Under the pieces are notes generated by a model that saw only the letters and a list, made by a program, of their open reading frames with translations, was not told the origin of the DNA and searched no databases. From positions 1 to 64,000 of the forward strand of contig JAURPI010000016.1 of the NCBI GenBank assembly GCA_030835385.1: a DNA stretch of 64,000 nucleotides, given 5' to 3'. Of this stretch, positions 30,048 to 41,194 are shown in pieces. The translations under genes and the position numbers were made by a program. The first letter of the stretch is position 1. Each line of letters opens with the position of its first letter. This stretch comes from Alphaproteobacteria bacterium (GTDB taxonomy: Bacteria > Pseudomonadota > Alphaproteobacteria > Rhodospirillales > Rhodospirillaceae).

Positions 30048-30753
30048 CCCAAAACCAGACACCGAGATCCATCGCACTCACCTCTACGGACGGCGCAAGG
30101 GAAAGCGCCTCCGCACCAGGCTGCGAAACGCACTGACTCACGACCTGCCGTTGGTGCGGATAGATCCTGATGTCGTTGAGCAGCCTTGCGATCCCAGAAC
30201 CCTTTTTTCTGAGGACATCACTCGAATCTGGCTCGAAATCGGCTTTGGCGGCGGCGAACACCTGGCCAAACAAGCTCAATCAAATCCTGACGTTGGCTTC
30301 ATCGGTGCCGAAATCTTCGAGAATGGGATCGCCGCTTTGCTCAAACAACGGACAGATGCGGGTTTCGAAAATATCCGGATTCTGGACAGCGACGCCCGCG
30401 AATTCATGCCAAAATTGGCAGAAAACTGCCTAGATCGAGTCTTTTTGCTATATCCGGACCCCTGGCCCAAGGCCAAACACGCCAAACGACGTTTTGTAAA
30501 TCAGGTGACGTTGGACCTCCTGGCTCGAGTTATGACCCCAGGTGCGGAACTGAGAATTGCCACGGATCATCCGGAATATGCCCGCTGGTGCCTGCGCCAA
30601 ATCCCCATCCACCCAGCGTTTCACTGGGATGTCAGCGGTCCAGCCAGCTGGCGACACCGGCCAGAAGATATGATTTCTACCCGATATGAGAAAAAAGCGA
30701 TCCGGGAAGAGCGGACGCCTATGTACCTAAACTTCTTTAGGGCCTCTGGCTAA
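30040..30753 (+). CDS. trmB: tRNA (guanine-N7-)-methyltransferase
   Basis: [42 protein letters not shown] at 30040 overlapping metK stop. Confidence 0.92.
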   Translation: MPDPKPDTEIHRTHLYGRRKGKRLRTRLRNALTHDLPLVRIDPDVVEQPCDPRTLFSEDITRIWLEIGFGGGEHLAKQAQSNPDVGFIGAEIFENGIAALLKQRTDAGFENIRILDSDAREFMPKLAENCLDRVFLLYPDPWPKAKHAKRRFVNQVTLDLLARVMTPGAELRIATDHPEYARWCLRQIPIHPAFHWDVSGPASWRHRPEDMISTRYEKKAIREERTPMYLNFFRASG

Positions 30754-30820
30754 ACCCTTGCTTGCAGGCGGTTTTCCGACTATACGAGCCTCTCAACTTC
30801 ACATGTCGACTGACCTGAGG

Positions 30821-30846
30821 AGTGGGCCGGTGGCCCACTTTTTTTG
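30821..30846 (+). terminator. Rho-independent terminator after trmB
   Basis: AGTGGGCC-GGT-GGCCCACT followed by T-tract. Confidence 0.9.
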
Positions 30847-30894
30847 TTTGTGGAATAGGCTTCTTGAGTCGTCGACAGATAGAGCGCGAGCACG

Positions 30895-31425
30895 ATGGAA
30901 CGACTGACCTGGCTCGAAGAAAAGATTTCGCCGACCCTTGAAGCAATGGGCTTTGAGGTCGTGCGCGTTGCCGTAACCGGCGAGGGCGGCGTGCGCGCAT
31001 TGCAAATCATGGCCGATAGAGCTGACGGCAGCTTGATCAACATCGACGATTGCACCGCGATCAGCGTCACCCTGAATGACGTCTTTGAGGCCGACGACCC
31101 GCTAGACGGGGCGTATAATCTTGAAGTTAGCTCAGCAGGTATCGACCGACCTTTAACGCGTCCAAAAGACTTTGACGCCTACGCCGGGTTTGAGGCAAAA
31201 CTCCAAACCCGACGCCCCATCAACGGCCGCAAAAAATACCGCGGTATTCTTGAAGGTCTTACCTCAGACGACACCGTGAACCTCGTCGTTGATGGTGAGT
31301 CTGTCTCGTTACCCTTATCTGAACTTGATCGCGCTCAGCTGGTGCTGACCGACGAACTAATTGCAGCAACAGAAAATTCAAAAAGCCATCAGCAACATCA
31401 AAACATAAACGCACAGAGTGAGTAG
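30895..31425 (+). CDS. rimP: Ribosome maturation factor RimP
   Basis: GFEVVRVAVTGEGGVRALQIMADR; YNLEVSSAGIDRPLTRPKDF. Confidence 0.93.
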   Translation: MERLTWLEEKISPTLEAMGFEVVRVAVTGEGGVRALQIMADRADGSLINIDDCTAISVTLNDVFEADDPLDGAYNLEVSSAGIDRPLTRPKDFDAYAGFEAKLQTRRPINGRKKYRGILEGLTSDDTVNLVVDGESVSLPLSELDRAQLVLTDELIAATENSKSHQQHQNINAQSE

Positions 31426-31431
31426 AAGACA

Positions 31432-33024
31432 ATGTCCCAAAGCATAGCCATGCCCCGGCCAGAACTTATCCAGGTCGCTGACACCGTCGCCCGCGATAAG
31501 TCGATTGAGCGCGAGGAAGTGTTCATGATCATGGAACAAGCCCTCCAGAAAGCGGGCCGCTCCAAGTACGGGCAGGAAAAGGACATCCGGGCGACCATCG
31601 ACCGCAAGACCGGCGAGATCCGTTTAGCCCGCTATCTTGAAGTTGTAGAGAACGAAGAGGCCGTCGAAGACGAAAACATCCAACTCACACTTGACCAAGC
31701 AAAAGGCAAAAAGAAGGAAGCAGAAGTTGGTGAGTTTCTTGTCGATCCATTGCCGCCAATCGACTTTGGCCGAATTTCTTCGCAAATGGCCAAACAAGTT
31801 ATCGTGCAGGGTGTGCGCGAAGCTGAGCGGGCGCGCCAATTTGAAGAATACAAAGATCGCATGGGCGAAGTCGTCAACGGTCTGGTCAAACGGGTTGAAT
31901 TTGGCAACGTCATCGTCGACCTGGGGCGAGCGGAAGGCCTGCTGCGCCGTGATGAGCTGATTCCGCGGGAGCACTTCAAGAATGGTGATCGCGTCCGCGC
32001 ATACATTATTGATGTTCGCGAAGAGCCGAGAGGCCCACAAATCTTCCTCTCGCGTACATGCCCAGAATTCATGGCCATGTTGTTCGCCCAAGAAGTGCCT
32101 GAGATTTACGATGGCATCATCGAGATCAAAGCTGTTGCGCGTGATCCAGGCAGCCGCGCCAAGATTGCGGTTATTTCCAAAGACAATTCCATCGATCCTG
32201 TAGGGGCTTGTGTCGGGATGCGCGGTAGCCGCGTCCAGGCTGTTGTTGCCGAACTGCAGGGTGAGAAAATCGATATCATCCAATGGAATGAAGACCCTGC
32301 AACTTTCGTCGTGAATGGTCTCGCTCCTGCAGAAGTGAGCAAAGTTGTTCTTGATGAAGACTCTGGTCGTATTGAAGTGGTGGTGCCTGACGATCAATTG
32401 TCATTGGCGATCGGACGCCGTGGTCAAAATGTGCGTTTGGCCTCACATTTGACCGGCTGGACAATTGATATTCTAACTGAAGATGAAGAAAGCGCGCGCC
32501 GCCAAGAAGAGTTCCACAGCCGTAGCCAAGCGTTCATTGATGGACTCGATGTTGACGACGTGATTGCTCACCTTCTTGTCACCGAAGGCTTCACCTCTAT
32601 TGAAGAAGTGGCCTTTGTTCCGGACGATGAGTTGTCAGCAATTGAAGGGTTTGATGAAGAGATCGCCGGCGAACTAAAAGCCCGGGCCCAAGCCCATCTT
32701 GAAGAACAAAACCAAGCTCTGATAACCAAGCTGACAGAGCTCGGCGTTACAGAAGATCTGCTCAATGCAGGTATTGACGGATTAGATGTCGAGATGATGG
32801 TGACTCTCGGTGAAAAAGACGTCAAATCCCGTGATGACTTAGCTGATCTTGCGTCAGACGAGCTCATCGACATCCTCGGGGTTGGGTCAATGTCCATGGA
32901 AGAGGCCAACACCATGATTATGGCCGCACGTGCCCACTGGTTTGACGATGAACCCGAAGAGGGCGCGGCTGAAGACGGTGAGGGTGAAGCCTCAGCAGCG
33001 GCGGAGGAAGCGGAGCCAACGTGA
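31432..33024 (+). CDS. nusA: Transcription termination/antitermination protein NusA
   Basis: S1/KH architecture: PVGACVGMRGSRVQAVVAELQGEKIDIIQW; LAIGRRGQNVRLASHLTGW. Confidence 0.96.
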   Translation: MSQSIAMPRPELIQVADTVARDKSIEREEVFMIMEQALQKAGRSKYGQEKDIRATIDRKTGEIRLARYLEVVENEEAVEDENIQLTLDQAKGKKKEAEVGEFLVDPLPPIDFGRISSQMAKQVIVQGVREAERARQFEEYKDRMGEVVNGLVKRVEFGNVIVDLGRAEGLLRRDELIPREHFKNGDRVRAYIIDVREEPRGPQIFLSRTCPEFMAMLFAQEVPEIYDGIIEIKAVARDPGSRAKIAVISKDNSIDPVGACVGMRGSRVQAVVAELQGEKIDIIQWNEDPATFVVNGLAPAEVSKVVLDEDSGRIEVVVPDDQLSLAIGRRGQNVRLASHLTGWTIDILTEDEESARRQEEFHSRSQAFIDGLDVDDVIAHLLVTEGFTSIEEVAFVPDDELSAIEGFDEEIAGELKARAQAHLEEQNQALITKLTELGVTEDLLNAGIDGLDVEMMVTLGEKDVKSRDDLADLASDELIDILGVGSMSMEEANTMIMAARAHWFDDEPEEGAAEDGEGEASAAAEEAEPT

Positions 33025-33677
33025 CCTTTACCGCAACATCGCAGGACACGGAGAATCCGGGCGTGCCCCTGGCCGACAGTGCAGAATCTCTGTCTGTGTC
33101 GGACAAGGGGCCGCTGCGGCGCTGCTTGGTCAGCGGTGAGCAGAAGCCGAAAAATGAGCTGCTCCGCTTTGTGGTCGGACCAGGCGAAACCGTTGTTTTT
33201 GATGTTGCCGAGCGTCTGCCAGGTCGGGGTTTGTGGTTGAAGGCTGAGCGGGATATGATAGACACCGCTGCGTCTAAGCGTTTGTTTTCTAAGGCCGCCC
33301 GGCAATCTGTAATGACACCGGACGATCTTGTGACACTGGTCGCAGCAGGCCTCAAACGCCGTTGCCTTGACCGTCTTGGACTGGCCCGTCGCGCTGGGTT
33401 GGTGGCAGTCGGTTTTGAAAAGGTCCGCGCTCAGGTCGGCACTGGTCAAACCGTGTTGATTTTAGAAGCGGCGGACGGTGCAGCGGATGGGCGGCGTAAA
33501 ATCATGGGCCTCGCCCCTGATGCGTTGGTGATAGATGCATTCACCGGCGAGGAATTGGGTCAAGCTTTAGGCAGATACCATGCTGTGCATGTCAGTCTGC
33601 GAGCTGATCGATTGACCGATACGCTGATGGTCGAGGCAAAACGTTATACGGGTGTCGCAAGGAGTGCGGCTTCATAA
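33021..33677 (+). CDS. YlxR (DUF448) domain + L7Ae-like RNA-binding protein
   Basis: RRCLVSGEQKPKNELLRFVVGP; LPGRGLWL; C-terminal LGLARRAGLVAVGFEKVR. Confidence 0.88.
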   Translation: MTFTATSQDTENPGVPLADSAESLSVSDKGPLRRCLVSGEQKPKNELLRFVVGPGETVVFDVAERLPGRGLWLKAERDMIDTAASKRLFSKAARQSVMTPDDLVTLVAAGLKRRCLDRLGLARRAGLVAVGFEKVRAQVGTGQTVLILEAADGAADGRRKIMGLAPDALVIDAFTGEELGQALGRYHAVHVSLRADRLTDTLMVEAKRYTGVARSAAS

Positions 33678-33692
33678 GGCGCTAGCGCCTTA
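33675..33692. other. Perfect 18-bp palindrome TAAGGCGCTAGCGCCTTA between ylxR and infB
   Basis: Read directly; self-complementary over all 18 bases. Confidence 0.85.
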
Positions 33693-33716
33693 GAAAAATA
33701 AAGAGTTAAGGGGAGC

Positions 33717-36257
33717 ATGGGCTCCCAAAACAGAATGGTACAGGACGGTATGGCGAACGAAGCAAAGAAGCCTTTGACCTTAGGTCGAGGCAAGCTTGAA
33801 CTGAAAAAGACTGTCGAGACTGGTCAGGTCCGTCAGAGCTTTTCGCATGGCCGTACGAAAGTGGTGCAGGTTGAGCGTAAGCGCAAACGCCAGTTTGAGA
33901 TGGGCGCCGACGGCAAAGTCCAAGAGGTTAAGTCTCAAGCACCGGGTACGCTGAAAAAGGCAAGCGCTGAAGAAGCCGCTGACGCCGTTCAACGCAAACT
34001 CAGCGCTGAAGAAACCGCTCATCGCCTTAAGGTTTTACAGGACGCCAAGCGCGCGGACGACGAAGACCGTAAAGAAGAAGATGAACGCCGAGCTCTGGAA
34101 GCAGAGCGTCTCGCGAACGCTCAAGAAGAAGAGGCGCAAGCCGAGGCGAAAACAGCCGCAGATTCAGAAGGCGAGTCTGGAGAAGCCGAAGCTGTTGTCG
34201 ATGTACCGATTGAGCCGGTTATTCCGCCAGACCCTGATAAGCCGGTAGAGCGCACAAGACGCCCTGCTGCCAAAGACGATGGCAGCGAGAGCCAAGCACG
34301 GAAGCAAGCAAAACCGGGTAAGCAGCCAGCCAAAAAGGGCGGAGAGCAACGCCGCCGATCTGGCAAGTTAACAATTTCCGCAGCCCTTGAGGGTGATGAT
34401 CAAATCGAACGCGGCCGCTCAATGGCGGCTTTGCGACGCGCCCAAGAAAAAGAACGCCGCAAACAAATGCAGCAACAGAAGACGGCTATGCCGTCTGAAA
34501 AGATTGTGCGTGAAGTTACGGTGCCAGAAAAAATCACGGTTCAAGAATTCTCAAACCGGATGGCGGAACGATCAGGCAATGTTATCAAGGCTCTTATGAA
34601 GCTGGGCATCATGGCAACAATCAATGAAGTGATTGATGCAGATACCGCCGAACTTGTTGCGCAAGAATTTGGCCACACGATTAAAAGGGTGTCCGAAGAT
34701 GACGTGTTGACTGGGCTAAGCGCCGGCCAAGATGACTCGGATGCGACAGAGACACGGCCCGCTGTGGTTACTGTTATGGGCCATGTTGATCACGGCAAAA
34801 CCTCCTTGCTTGATGCGCTACGTCAAGCTGATGTGGTCTCCGGAGAAGCAGGCGGCATTACCCAACACATTGGCGCTTATCAAGTGCGGTTGCCGGAAAA
34901 CAAAAAGCTGACCTTCCTGGATACGCCGGGTCACGAAGCCTTTACAGCTATGCGCGCGCGCGGTGCTCAAGCAACCGACATTGTGGTGCTTGTCGTCGCA
35001 TCAGACGACGGCATTATGCCGCAAACAATTGAGGCGATTAAGCACGCCAAATCCGCTGACGTGCCGATGATTGTGGCCATCAATAAAATGGACAAGCCAG
35101 AGGCATCACCGGATCGGGTCCGCCAAGAGTTGCTCAGCCATGAAGTTGTGGTCGAGGAAATGGGCGGCGAAGTTTTGACCGTTGAAGTGTCTGCAACCCA
35201 GAAGACAAACCTAGACAAACTGCTGGAATCAATTCAGCTGCAAGCCGAACTTCTGGACCTTAAGGCTAATCCGGATCGTGCCGCTGAAGGTGTGGTTATT
35301 GAAGCCAAAATGGAAAAGGGCAAAGGGTCTGTTGCGACCGTTCTTGTCCAGCGGGGCACACTTAAGGTTGGCGATATATTTGTTTCCGGGTCTGAGTGGG
35401 GCCGCGTACGCGCATTGGTCAATGACCAAGGCAAACAGATTAAATCTGCTCTACCGTCTGCGCCTGTCGAGGTGCTTGGCTTTAACGGCACACCACACGC
35501 CGGCGACGACTTCATCGTTGTCGACGAAGAAGCACGTGCGCGTGAAGTTGCAGATTTCAGGGCCCGCAAAACACGCAATGCCACGGCAGCGGGCGGCGTA
35601 AGCACCATGGAACAAATGTTTGCCAGGGCTCAAGCTGGCGATAGTGAAGATCTTCCCGTGGTGATCAAGGCTGACGTTCAAGGTTCCGTCGAAGCATTGA
35701 CAAGCACGCTAGAGAAAATCAGCACCGAAGAGTCACAAGTTAAAGTCATTCACGGAGCCGTCGGCCCCATTAATGAATCCGATGTGACACTGGCAACCGC
35801 ATCCAAAGCGGTGATTATCGGCTTCAACGTCCGGGCAAATTCTCAAGCCCGCGAGATCGCTAAACGCGACAACGTCGACGTCCGGTATTACTCGATTATT
35901 TATAACGTCGCAGACGACATTAAGGGTGTGTTCTCTGGACAGTTGTCACCGAAGTATCGCGAGAACTTCTTAGGTTACGCAGAAATCAAAGAGGTCTTTG
36001 CTGTATCCAAAGTCGGTAAAGTGGCCGGTTGTATCGTGACAGAGGGAACCATCAAGAAGGGCTGCAAAGTTCGCCTGTTGCGCGACGATGTGGTCATCCA
36101 CGAAGGCGACCTATCTCAGCTCAAGCGCTTTAAGGACGATGTTAAGGACGTGCGCGAGGGGACAGAGTGTGGCGCTGCGTTCGCCAATTACCAAGACATC
36201 CAAGTGGGCGATCGGATCGAGTGTTTTGAGCTCGAGCAAGTCGCCGTCGAGCTTTAG
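33717..36257 (+). CDS. infB: Translation initiation factor IF-2
   Basis: [46 protein letters not shown]; start may be 33750 (MANEAKK). Confidence 0.96.
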   Translation: MGSQNRMVQDGMANEAKKPLTLGRGKLELKKTVETGQVRQSFSHGRTKVVQVERKRKRQFEMGADGKVQEVKSQAPGTLKKASAEEAADAVQRKLSAEETAHRLKVLQDAKRADDEDRKEEDERRALEAERLANAQEEEAQAEAKTAADSEGESGEAEAVVDVPIEPVIPPDPDKPVERTRRPAAKDDGSESQARKQAKPGKQPAKKGGEQRRRSGKLTISAALEGDDQIERGRSMAALRRAQEKERRKQMQQQKTAMPSEKIVREVTVPEKITVQEFSNRMAERSGNVIKALMKLGIMATINEVIDADTAELVAQEFGHTIKRVSEDDVLTGLSAGQDDSDATETRPAVVTVMGHVDHGKTSLLDALRQADVVSGEAGGITQHIGAYQVRLPENKKLTFLDTPGHEAFTAMRARGAQATDIVVLVVASDDGIMPQTIEAIKHAKSADVPMIVAINKMDKPEASPDRVRQELLSHEVVVEEMGGEVLTVEVSATQKTNLDKLLESIQLQAELLDLKANPDRAAEGVVIEAKMEKGKGSVATVLVQRGTLKVGDIFVSGSEWGRVRALVNDQGKQIKSALPSAPVEVLGFNGTPHAGDDFIVVDEEARAREVADFRARKTRNATAAGGVSTMEQMFARAQAGDSEDLPVVIKADVQGSVEALTSTLEKISTEESQVKVIHGAVGPINESDVTLATASKAVIIGFNVRANSQAREIAKRDNVDVRYYSIIYNVADDIKGVFSGQLSPKYRENFLGYAEIKEVFAVSKVGKVAGCIVTEGTIKKGCKVRLLRDDVVIHEGDLSQLKRFKDDVKDVREGTECGAAFANYQDIQVGDRIECFELEQVAVEL

Positions 36258-36262
36258 ACAAC

Positions 36263-36282
36263 CCCGGCGGTAATCCGCCGGG
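36263..36282. other. Perfect 8-bp stem hairpin between infB and rbfA (CCCGGCGG-TAAT-CCGCCGGG)
   Basis: Inverted repeat read directly; no T-tract follows. Confidence 0.85.
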
Positions 36283-36296
36283 CATTAGGAATTCAC

Positions 36297-36737
36297 ATGG
36301 CACGAGGCCGAACACGACCGCCAAGTCAGCGGCAATTGCGCGTGGGGGAAACTCTACGGCACATGCTGGCTGAAATCTTTGAGCGGGAAACCTTTCAAGA
36401 CCCAGACTTATTTGACGTCACGCTGACCTTCACACAAGTGGATTCCAGCCCAGACCTCAAGCACGCCACCGTATATGTGATGCGCCTGGGTGGAGGAGAC
36501 ATGTCTCCCGTGTTAGCGGGGCTTGGCCGGGTGAAATCGTTCCTCCGCAGGCAATTGGCGAAGCGTGTCCGTCTGCGGCAAGTGCCGGACCTCCACTTCG
36601 CAGCCGACACAACCTTCGATCAGGCAGAACACATCGACACGTTGCTGAATCGTCCTGATGTCGCACGCGACCTCATGCCCGAACATAGTGCGGAAGAAAA
36701 ATCCGCAGACACTACGGACGGTGACAGTGGCCCGTAA
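36297..36737 (+). CDS. rbfA: Ribosome-binding factor A
   Basis: RQLRVGETLRHMLAEIF; LRRQLAKRVRLRQVPDLHFAADTTFDQAEHIDTLL. Confidence 0.94.
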   Translation: MARGRTRPPSQRQLRVGETLRHMLAEIFERETFQDPDLFDVTLTFTQVDSSPDLKHATVYVMRLGGGDMSPVLAGLGRVKSFLRRQLAKRVRLRQVPDLHFAADTTFDQAEHIDTLLNRPDVARDLMPEHSAEEKSADTTDGDSGP

Positions 36738-37656
36738 ACGGCGCGGCCAAGCGATATCAGGGTGGCTGGCCCTCGACAAACCTCATGGTCTGACATCAAC
36801 GCAGGCTTTAGGCAAAGCCCGTCGGTTCTTGGATGCGGCAAAAGCGGGTCACGGCGGGACTCTTGATCCGTTGGCGACAGGCATTTTGCCGATCGCCTTT
36901 GGCGAGGCCACTAAAACCGTATCCTTTGCAATAGATTCCCAGAAAACCTACCGTTTTGACGTCAATTGGGGTGCCGCAACCACGACCCACGATCTCGAGG
37001 GCGAGATCACCGAAACATCGGAAGTCCGACCAACGCCTGAGGACATCGATGGCGCTCTAACCAGTTTTATCGGCCAGATTGAACAAATCCCACCCCAATA
37101 CTCGGCGATTAAGGTGAATGGGCAACGCGCCTACGATCTGGCGCGAGATAATCAGAAGGTTGATCTAAAGCCCCGCACTGTCAGGATCGACAGATTCGAG
37201 CAGATAGACGCTGATTTGGGTCCGGATCAGGCGACTTTTGAGGTGGACTGCGGCAAAGGCACCTACATCCGCGCGCTGGTGCGGGACTTAGCCATAGCAC
37301 TTGGGACCTTTGGCCACCTTGCCGCGCTACGCCGCATCCGCTGCGGCCCCTTTGACGAAAAGATAGCGATTTCCCTGGATAAACTGGAGGCTTTAGGGCA
37401 TAAAGCCGCCGGCTCTGGGATTCTTCTCCCTGTCGCGACCGTGCTGGACGACATCCCGGCACTGGCCCTGACCAAGGAAGAGGCCCGCCGTATGAGCCAC
37501 GGCCAATCCGTTTCACTTTTTGCCGTGGCCAACCGCACCCCCACAAGCGGACTAACGCCAGGCGCAGCCGTGCAGGCTGTATGCGGGGATCGGTTGATTG
37601 CGGTGGCCACCGTTGCGGACGGACTTGTAAAGCCCGTGCGTGTTTTGAACAGCTAG
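36727..37656 (+). CDS. truB: tRNA pseudouridine(55) synthase TruB
   Basis: GWLALDKPHGLTSTQAL; KAGHGGTLDPLATGILPIAFGEATK; GTG start 36727 (or 36721). Confidence 0.94.
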   Translation: MARKRRGQAISGWLALDKPHGLTSTQALGKARRFLDAAKAGHGGTLDPLATGILPIAFGEATKTVSFAIDSQKTYRFDVNWGAATTTHDLEGEITETSEVRPTPEDIDGALTSFIGQIEQIPPQYSAIKVNGQRAYDLARDNQKVDLKPRTVRIDRFEQIDADLGPDQATFEVDCGKGTYIRALVRDLAIALGTFGHLAALRRIRCGPFDEKIAISLDKLEALGHKAAGSGILLPVATVLDDIPALALTKEEARRMSHGQSVSLFAVANRTPTSGLTPGAAVQAVCGDRLIAVATVADGLVKPVRVLNS

Positions 37657-37677
37657 TTAGCTTTTAAGGAGTACCCG

Positions 37678-37947
37678 ATGTCGATTACTGCTGAACGCAA
37701 ACAAGAACTCATCAAGGAATATGCCACCAAAGAGGGCGATACCGGTTCTCCGGAAGTCCAGGTAGCAATTCTGAGCGAGCGGATCAACAACCTTACCGAT
37801 CACCTGAAAACCCATGGCAAAGACAACCACTCCCGCCGTGGCCTTCTCATGATGGTTGGTCAGCGTCGCCGCTTGCTCGACTACACAAAAAAGAAATCAC
37901 AGCAGCGCTACAAGACACTGATTGGTCGCCTGGGACTCAGGCGCTAA
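37678..37947 (+). CDS. rpsO: 30S ribosomal protein S15
   Basis: [50 protein letters not shown]. Confidence 0.97.
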   Translation: MSITAERKQELIKEYATKEGDTGSPEVQVAILSERINNLTDHLKTHGKDNHSRRGLLMMVGQRRRLLDYTKKKSQQRYKTLIGRLGLRR

Positions 37948-38017
37948 GCAGTCGCGGTCGCGCAAACCGACATATTGAATGTACTGGCCTGCCAGAGTTG
38001 GAATAACCAGCGGTCAG

Positions 38018-38034
38018 ACCCGGATGAGCCGGGT
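38018..38034. other. Hairpin in rpsO-pnp intergenic region (ACCCGG-atgag-CCGGGT)
   Basis: Inverted repeat read directly. Confidence 0.6.
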
Positions 38035-38186
38035 TTGGTTGACGCTGTTTACCGACGCGCAGCGGACTGTCGGGCTACATGAACAATACAAAAAACCGCT
38101 GTATGTAGGGGGCCGATAACCACTGGTCAGGGAGACTATGTGGTTCGCACGTTTGGTGCCAGCCTGTAGGAAAAGGAAGTCCTTAT

Positions 38187-40325
38187 ATGTCTATGTTTAC
38201 AACGTACCGCAAAGAAATCGAATGGGGCGGACGCACACTCGTTTTAGAAACCGGAAAAGTAGCGCGCCAAGCCAACGGGGCTGTGATCGCGACCTATGGA
38301 GAAACATCTGTACTGTGTACAGCCGTCGGCCAGCGCCAACCGAAGCCTGGCATCGACTTTTTCCCGCTGACGGTTAACTACCAAGAAAAAACATATGCCG
38401 CCGGTAAGATTCCGGGCGGCTTTTTCAAACGCGAAGGTCGGCCAACAGAAAAAGAAACGCTGGTTTCACGTTTGATCGACCGGCCTCTTCGGCCGCTATT
38501 CCATGAGAGCTATCGCAATGAAACCCAAGTGGTTTGCACGGTGCTCTCCCACGACTTAGAAAACGACCCTGACGTCATTGCCATGATCGGTGCGTCTGCC
38601 GCACTGACCATTTCTGGCATTCCGTTTCTCGGTCCCATCGGGGCCGCCCGTGTCGGCTACAAAGACGGCAATTACGTTCTCAATCCGCTGATGGCAGATG
38701 TGCCTGAATCCGCCCTTGATCTGGTTCTTGCCGGCACACGCGAAGGCGTCTTGATGGTGGAGAGTGAAGCCAAAGAGCTGTCTGAAGATATTATGCTCGG
38801 CGCCGTGAATTACGGTCACGAACAGATGCAGACAGTGATTAACGGTATTATCGAATTGGCCGAATTGTGCGCCAAGGAACCGTTTGATATCGCCGAACCG
38901 CCAGCCGAGTTGGCGATCGTTAAAGATAAATTTTCCGCCTTCGCTGGAGATATCGAAGCTGCATATCAATTGCAAGTTAAGCAAGACCGTCAGGAAGCCA
39001 TTGCCGCTGCTAAAGACAAAGCGATTGCAAGCCTGGGCGATAACGATGCTGAACTCGCAGTTGCCGGAAAAGTCCTAAAGAAAATGGAGCAGGACATTGT
39101 CCGCGGCAGCATTCTCAAAACTGGCAAGCGGATTGATGCCCGGTCCACCGTTGATGTTAGGCAAATTGAATCTGAAGTGGGCGTTCTATCACGGGCACAC
39201 GGATCTGCATTGTTTACCCGTGGGGAAACACAGGCTCTGGTCACAGCGACTTTGGGAACTGGACGCGACGAACAAATCATAGACGCGCTGGAAGGCGAGT
39301 TCCGCGAAAGCTTTATGCTGCATTACAACTTCCCGCCTTACTCCGTCGGAGAAACGGGCCGGATGGGCGGTGCAGGACGTCGTGAAGTGGGTCATGGCAA
39401 GCTAGCCTGGCGTGCTGTTCACCCTCTTCTCCCCTCTAAAGAAGACTTCCCTTACACCTTGCGTGTGGTTTCTGAAATCACAGAATCAAATGGATCTTCC
39501 TCGATGGCTACCGTATGCGGCACGTCATTGGCGCTAATGGATGCGGGCGTTCCCTTAAGCCGTCCGGTCGCGGGTATTGCCATGGGCTTGATCAAAGAGG
39601 GCGATGACTTTGCCGTGCTGTCCGACATCCTTGGTGATGAAGATCACCTTGGTGATATGGACTTTAAAGTTGCCGGGACGGAAGAAGGTGTCACCTCATT
39701 GCAGATGGACATCAAGATCACGTCCATCACCAAAGACATTATGGAAATCGCCCTCAACCAAGCCAAAGGCGGGCGGCTTCATATTCTTGGTGAAATGGCT
39801 AAGGCGCTTACCTCCTCACGCGAACAGGTTTCTGGTCATGCCCCTCGCATCACCACGTTGACTGTTCCGAAGGACAAGATTCGTGACATCATTGGTACCG
39901 GCGGTAAGGTCATTCGCGAAATTCAGGAAGAGACAGGTTGTAAGATCGACATTGATGATGACGGCACGGTCAAAGTGGCGTCAGCGGATCAAGCCGCTAC
40001 AGACGACGCAGTCGGTCGTATCCGTGACATTATTGCGGAAGCTGAAGTCGGCGTGATCTACACCGGTAAAGTCGTCAAGCTGATGGACTTTGGCGCCTTC
40101 GTGAACTTCCTCGGAAAACGTGACGGTCTGGTCCACATTTCTGAACTCGCCCCGCGGCGTGTTGAGAAAGTTTCAGACGTCGTCAACGAGGGCGATATCG
40201 TCAAAGTAAAATGCCTAGCTGTCGATGATCGCGGCAAGGTTAAGCTGTCGATGAAGCGGGTCGATCAGGAGACTGGTGAAGACATCGACGGTCAAGAAAA
40301 GAAAGACGCACCTGCAGAGAAGTAA
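38187..40325 (+). CDS. pnp: Polyribonucleotide nucleotidyltransferase
   Basis: [27 protein letters not shown] ([26 protein letters not shown]) and S1 domains. Confidence 0.97.
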   Translation: MSMFTTYRKEIEWGGRTLVLETGKVARQANGAVIATYGETSVLCTAVGQRQPKPGIDFFPLTVNYQEKTYAAGKIPGGFFKREGRPTEKETLVSRLIDRPLRPLFHESYRNETQVVCTVLSHDLENDPDVIAMIGASAALTISGIPFLGPIGAARVGYKDGNYVLNPLMADVPESALDLVLAGTREGVLMVESEAKELSEDIMLGAVNYGHEQMQTVINGIIELAELCAKEPFDIAEPPAELAIVKDKFSAFAGDIEAAYQLQVKQDRQEAIAAAKDKAIASLGDNDAELAVAGKVLKKMEQDIVRGSILKTGKRIDARSTVDVRQIESEVGVLSRAHGSALFTRGETQALVTATLGTGRDEQIIDALEGEFRESFMLHYNFPPYSVGETGRMGGAGRREVGHGKLAWRAVHPLLPSKEDFPYTLRVVSEITESNGSSSMATVCGTSLALMDAGVPLSRPVAGIAMGLIKEGDDFAVLSDILGDEDHLGDMDFKVAGTEEGVTSLQMDIKITSITKDIMEIALNQAKGGRLHILGEMAKALTSSREQVSGHAPRITTLTVPKDKIRDIIGTGGKVIREIQEETGCKIDIDDDGTVKVASADQAATDDAVGRIRDIIAEAEVGVIYTGKVVKLMDFGAFVNFLGKRDGLVHISELAPRRVEKVSDVVNEGDIVKVKCLAVDDRGKVKLSMKRVDQETGEDIDGQEKKDAPAEK

Positions 40326-40362
40326 AACGCTCTCAAGTACAGCAAAAGCGCGGACGTATGCT

Positions 40363-41112
40363 ATGAGCCTGCTGCCTCGCATTGTCGGACATCGTGGCGC
40401 GCCCCAAATGGCACCAGAGAACACTCTGGCGTCGTTTCGGGCAGCCGCTGCGGCCGGTGCTACGGCCGTAGAGTTCGATGTCGCGTTGACCTTCGACGCC
40501 AGACCAGTGGTGATCCACGACACCAGCCTCGAGCGGACCACAGACGGGACCGGATTGCTGGCCGAGAATACTTTAGAAGCCATAAGTGGTTTGGATGCGG
40601 GCGGTTGGTTTGATCCATCTTTTGCGGGCGAGGTTGTTCCAACACTAGAAGAGGTGATCGACCTCCTTGAAACGTTAGAGCTAGGCGCAGATATCGAACT
40701 GAAGCCTGACCCGGGTCGCGAAGTCGAAACAGCTAAGATAGCCTTAGGGGTAGCTCAGGAGTGTTGGCCAACGGGAAAACAACCACCGGTCATCACAAGT
40801 TTCTCGAGGGTTGCACTTGCAGCCGCCAAGGAAGCTGCGCCCCAATGGCCCCGCGGACTTTGCTTTGATCTCCTGCCCGACGACTGGAGTGAGGCCATCG
40901 GTTCACTCGATGCATCTATGGCATGCCCCAATGCAGATCGATTGACTGGTGACCAAGCAGCGACTTTGATCGCTGCCGGTCTCGAAGTGATGGCTTGGAC
41001 TGTGAATGACGTAGACCAAGCAAGCAAACTACTGCAATGGGGGGTCAGTAGTTTGTGCACCGATGTACCGCAACAATTGAGGACCGCCTTCGCTAAAGGC
41101 GATTTGGTTTAA
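40363..41112 (+). CDS. Glycerophosphodiester phosphodiesterase
   Basis: IVGHRGAPQMAPENTLASF; VEFDVALTFDARPVVIHDTSLERTTDGTG; ATG at 40363. Confidence 0.92.
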   Translation: MSLLPRIVGHRGAPQMAPENTLASFRAAAAAGATAVEFDVALTFDARPVVIHDTSLERTTDGTGLLAENTLEAISGLDAGGWFDPSFAGEVVPTLEEVIDLLETLELGADIELKPDPGREVETAKIALGVAQECWPTGKQPPVITSFSRVALAAAKEAAPQWPRGLCFDLLPDDWSEAIGSLDASMACPNADRLTGDQAATLIAAGLEVMAWTVNDVDQASKLLQWGVSSLCTDVPQQLRTAFAKGDLV

Positions 41113-41194
41113 CGGCAAGAAACCTTTATATTTCAGCCAAAAGAGGGGCAGAGGCCGCACGCAATTTAAGACGGCTGAAGCGAGAGGGAACCGC

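Noticed and set aside
31624-32397. 257-aa minus-strand ORF
   Set aside because: Antisense to nusA, composition typical of a shadow ORF.
32568-33449. 293-aa minus-strand ORF spanning nusA/ylxR
   Set aside because: Antisense to two strongly supported genes; low-complexity Ser/Ala-rich tract is the reverse of the Glu/Ala-rich NusA tail.
33021-33677. YlxR-L7Ae fusion as a novel architecture
   Set aside because: This two-domain form is common in alphaproteobacteria next to infB.
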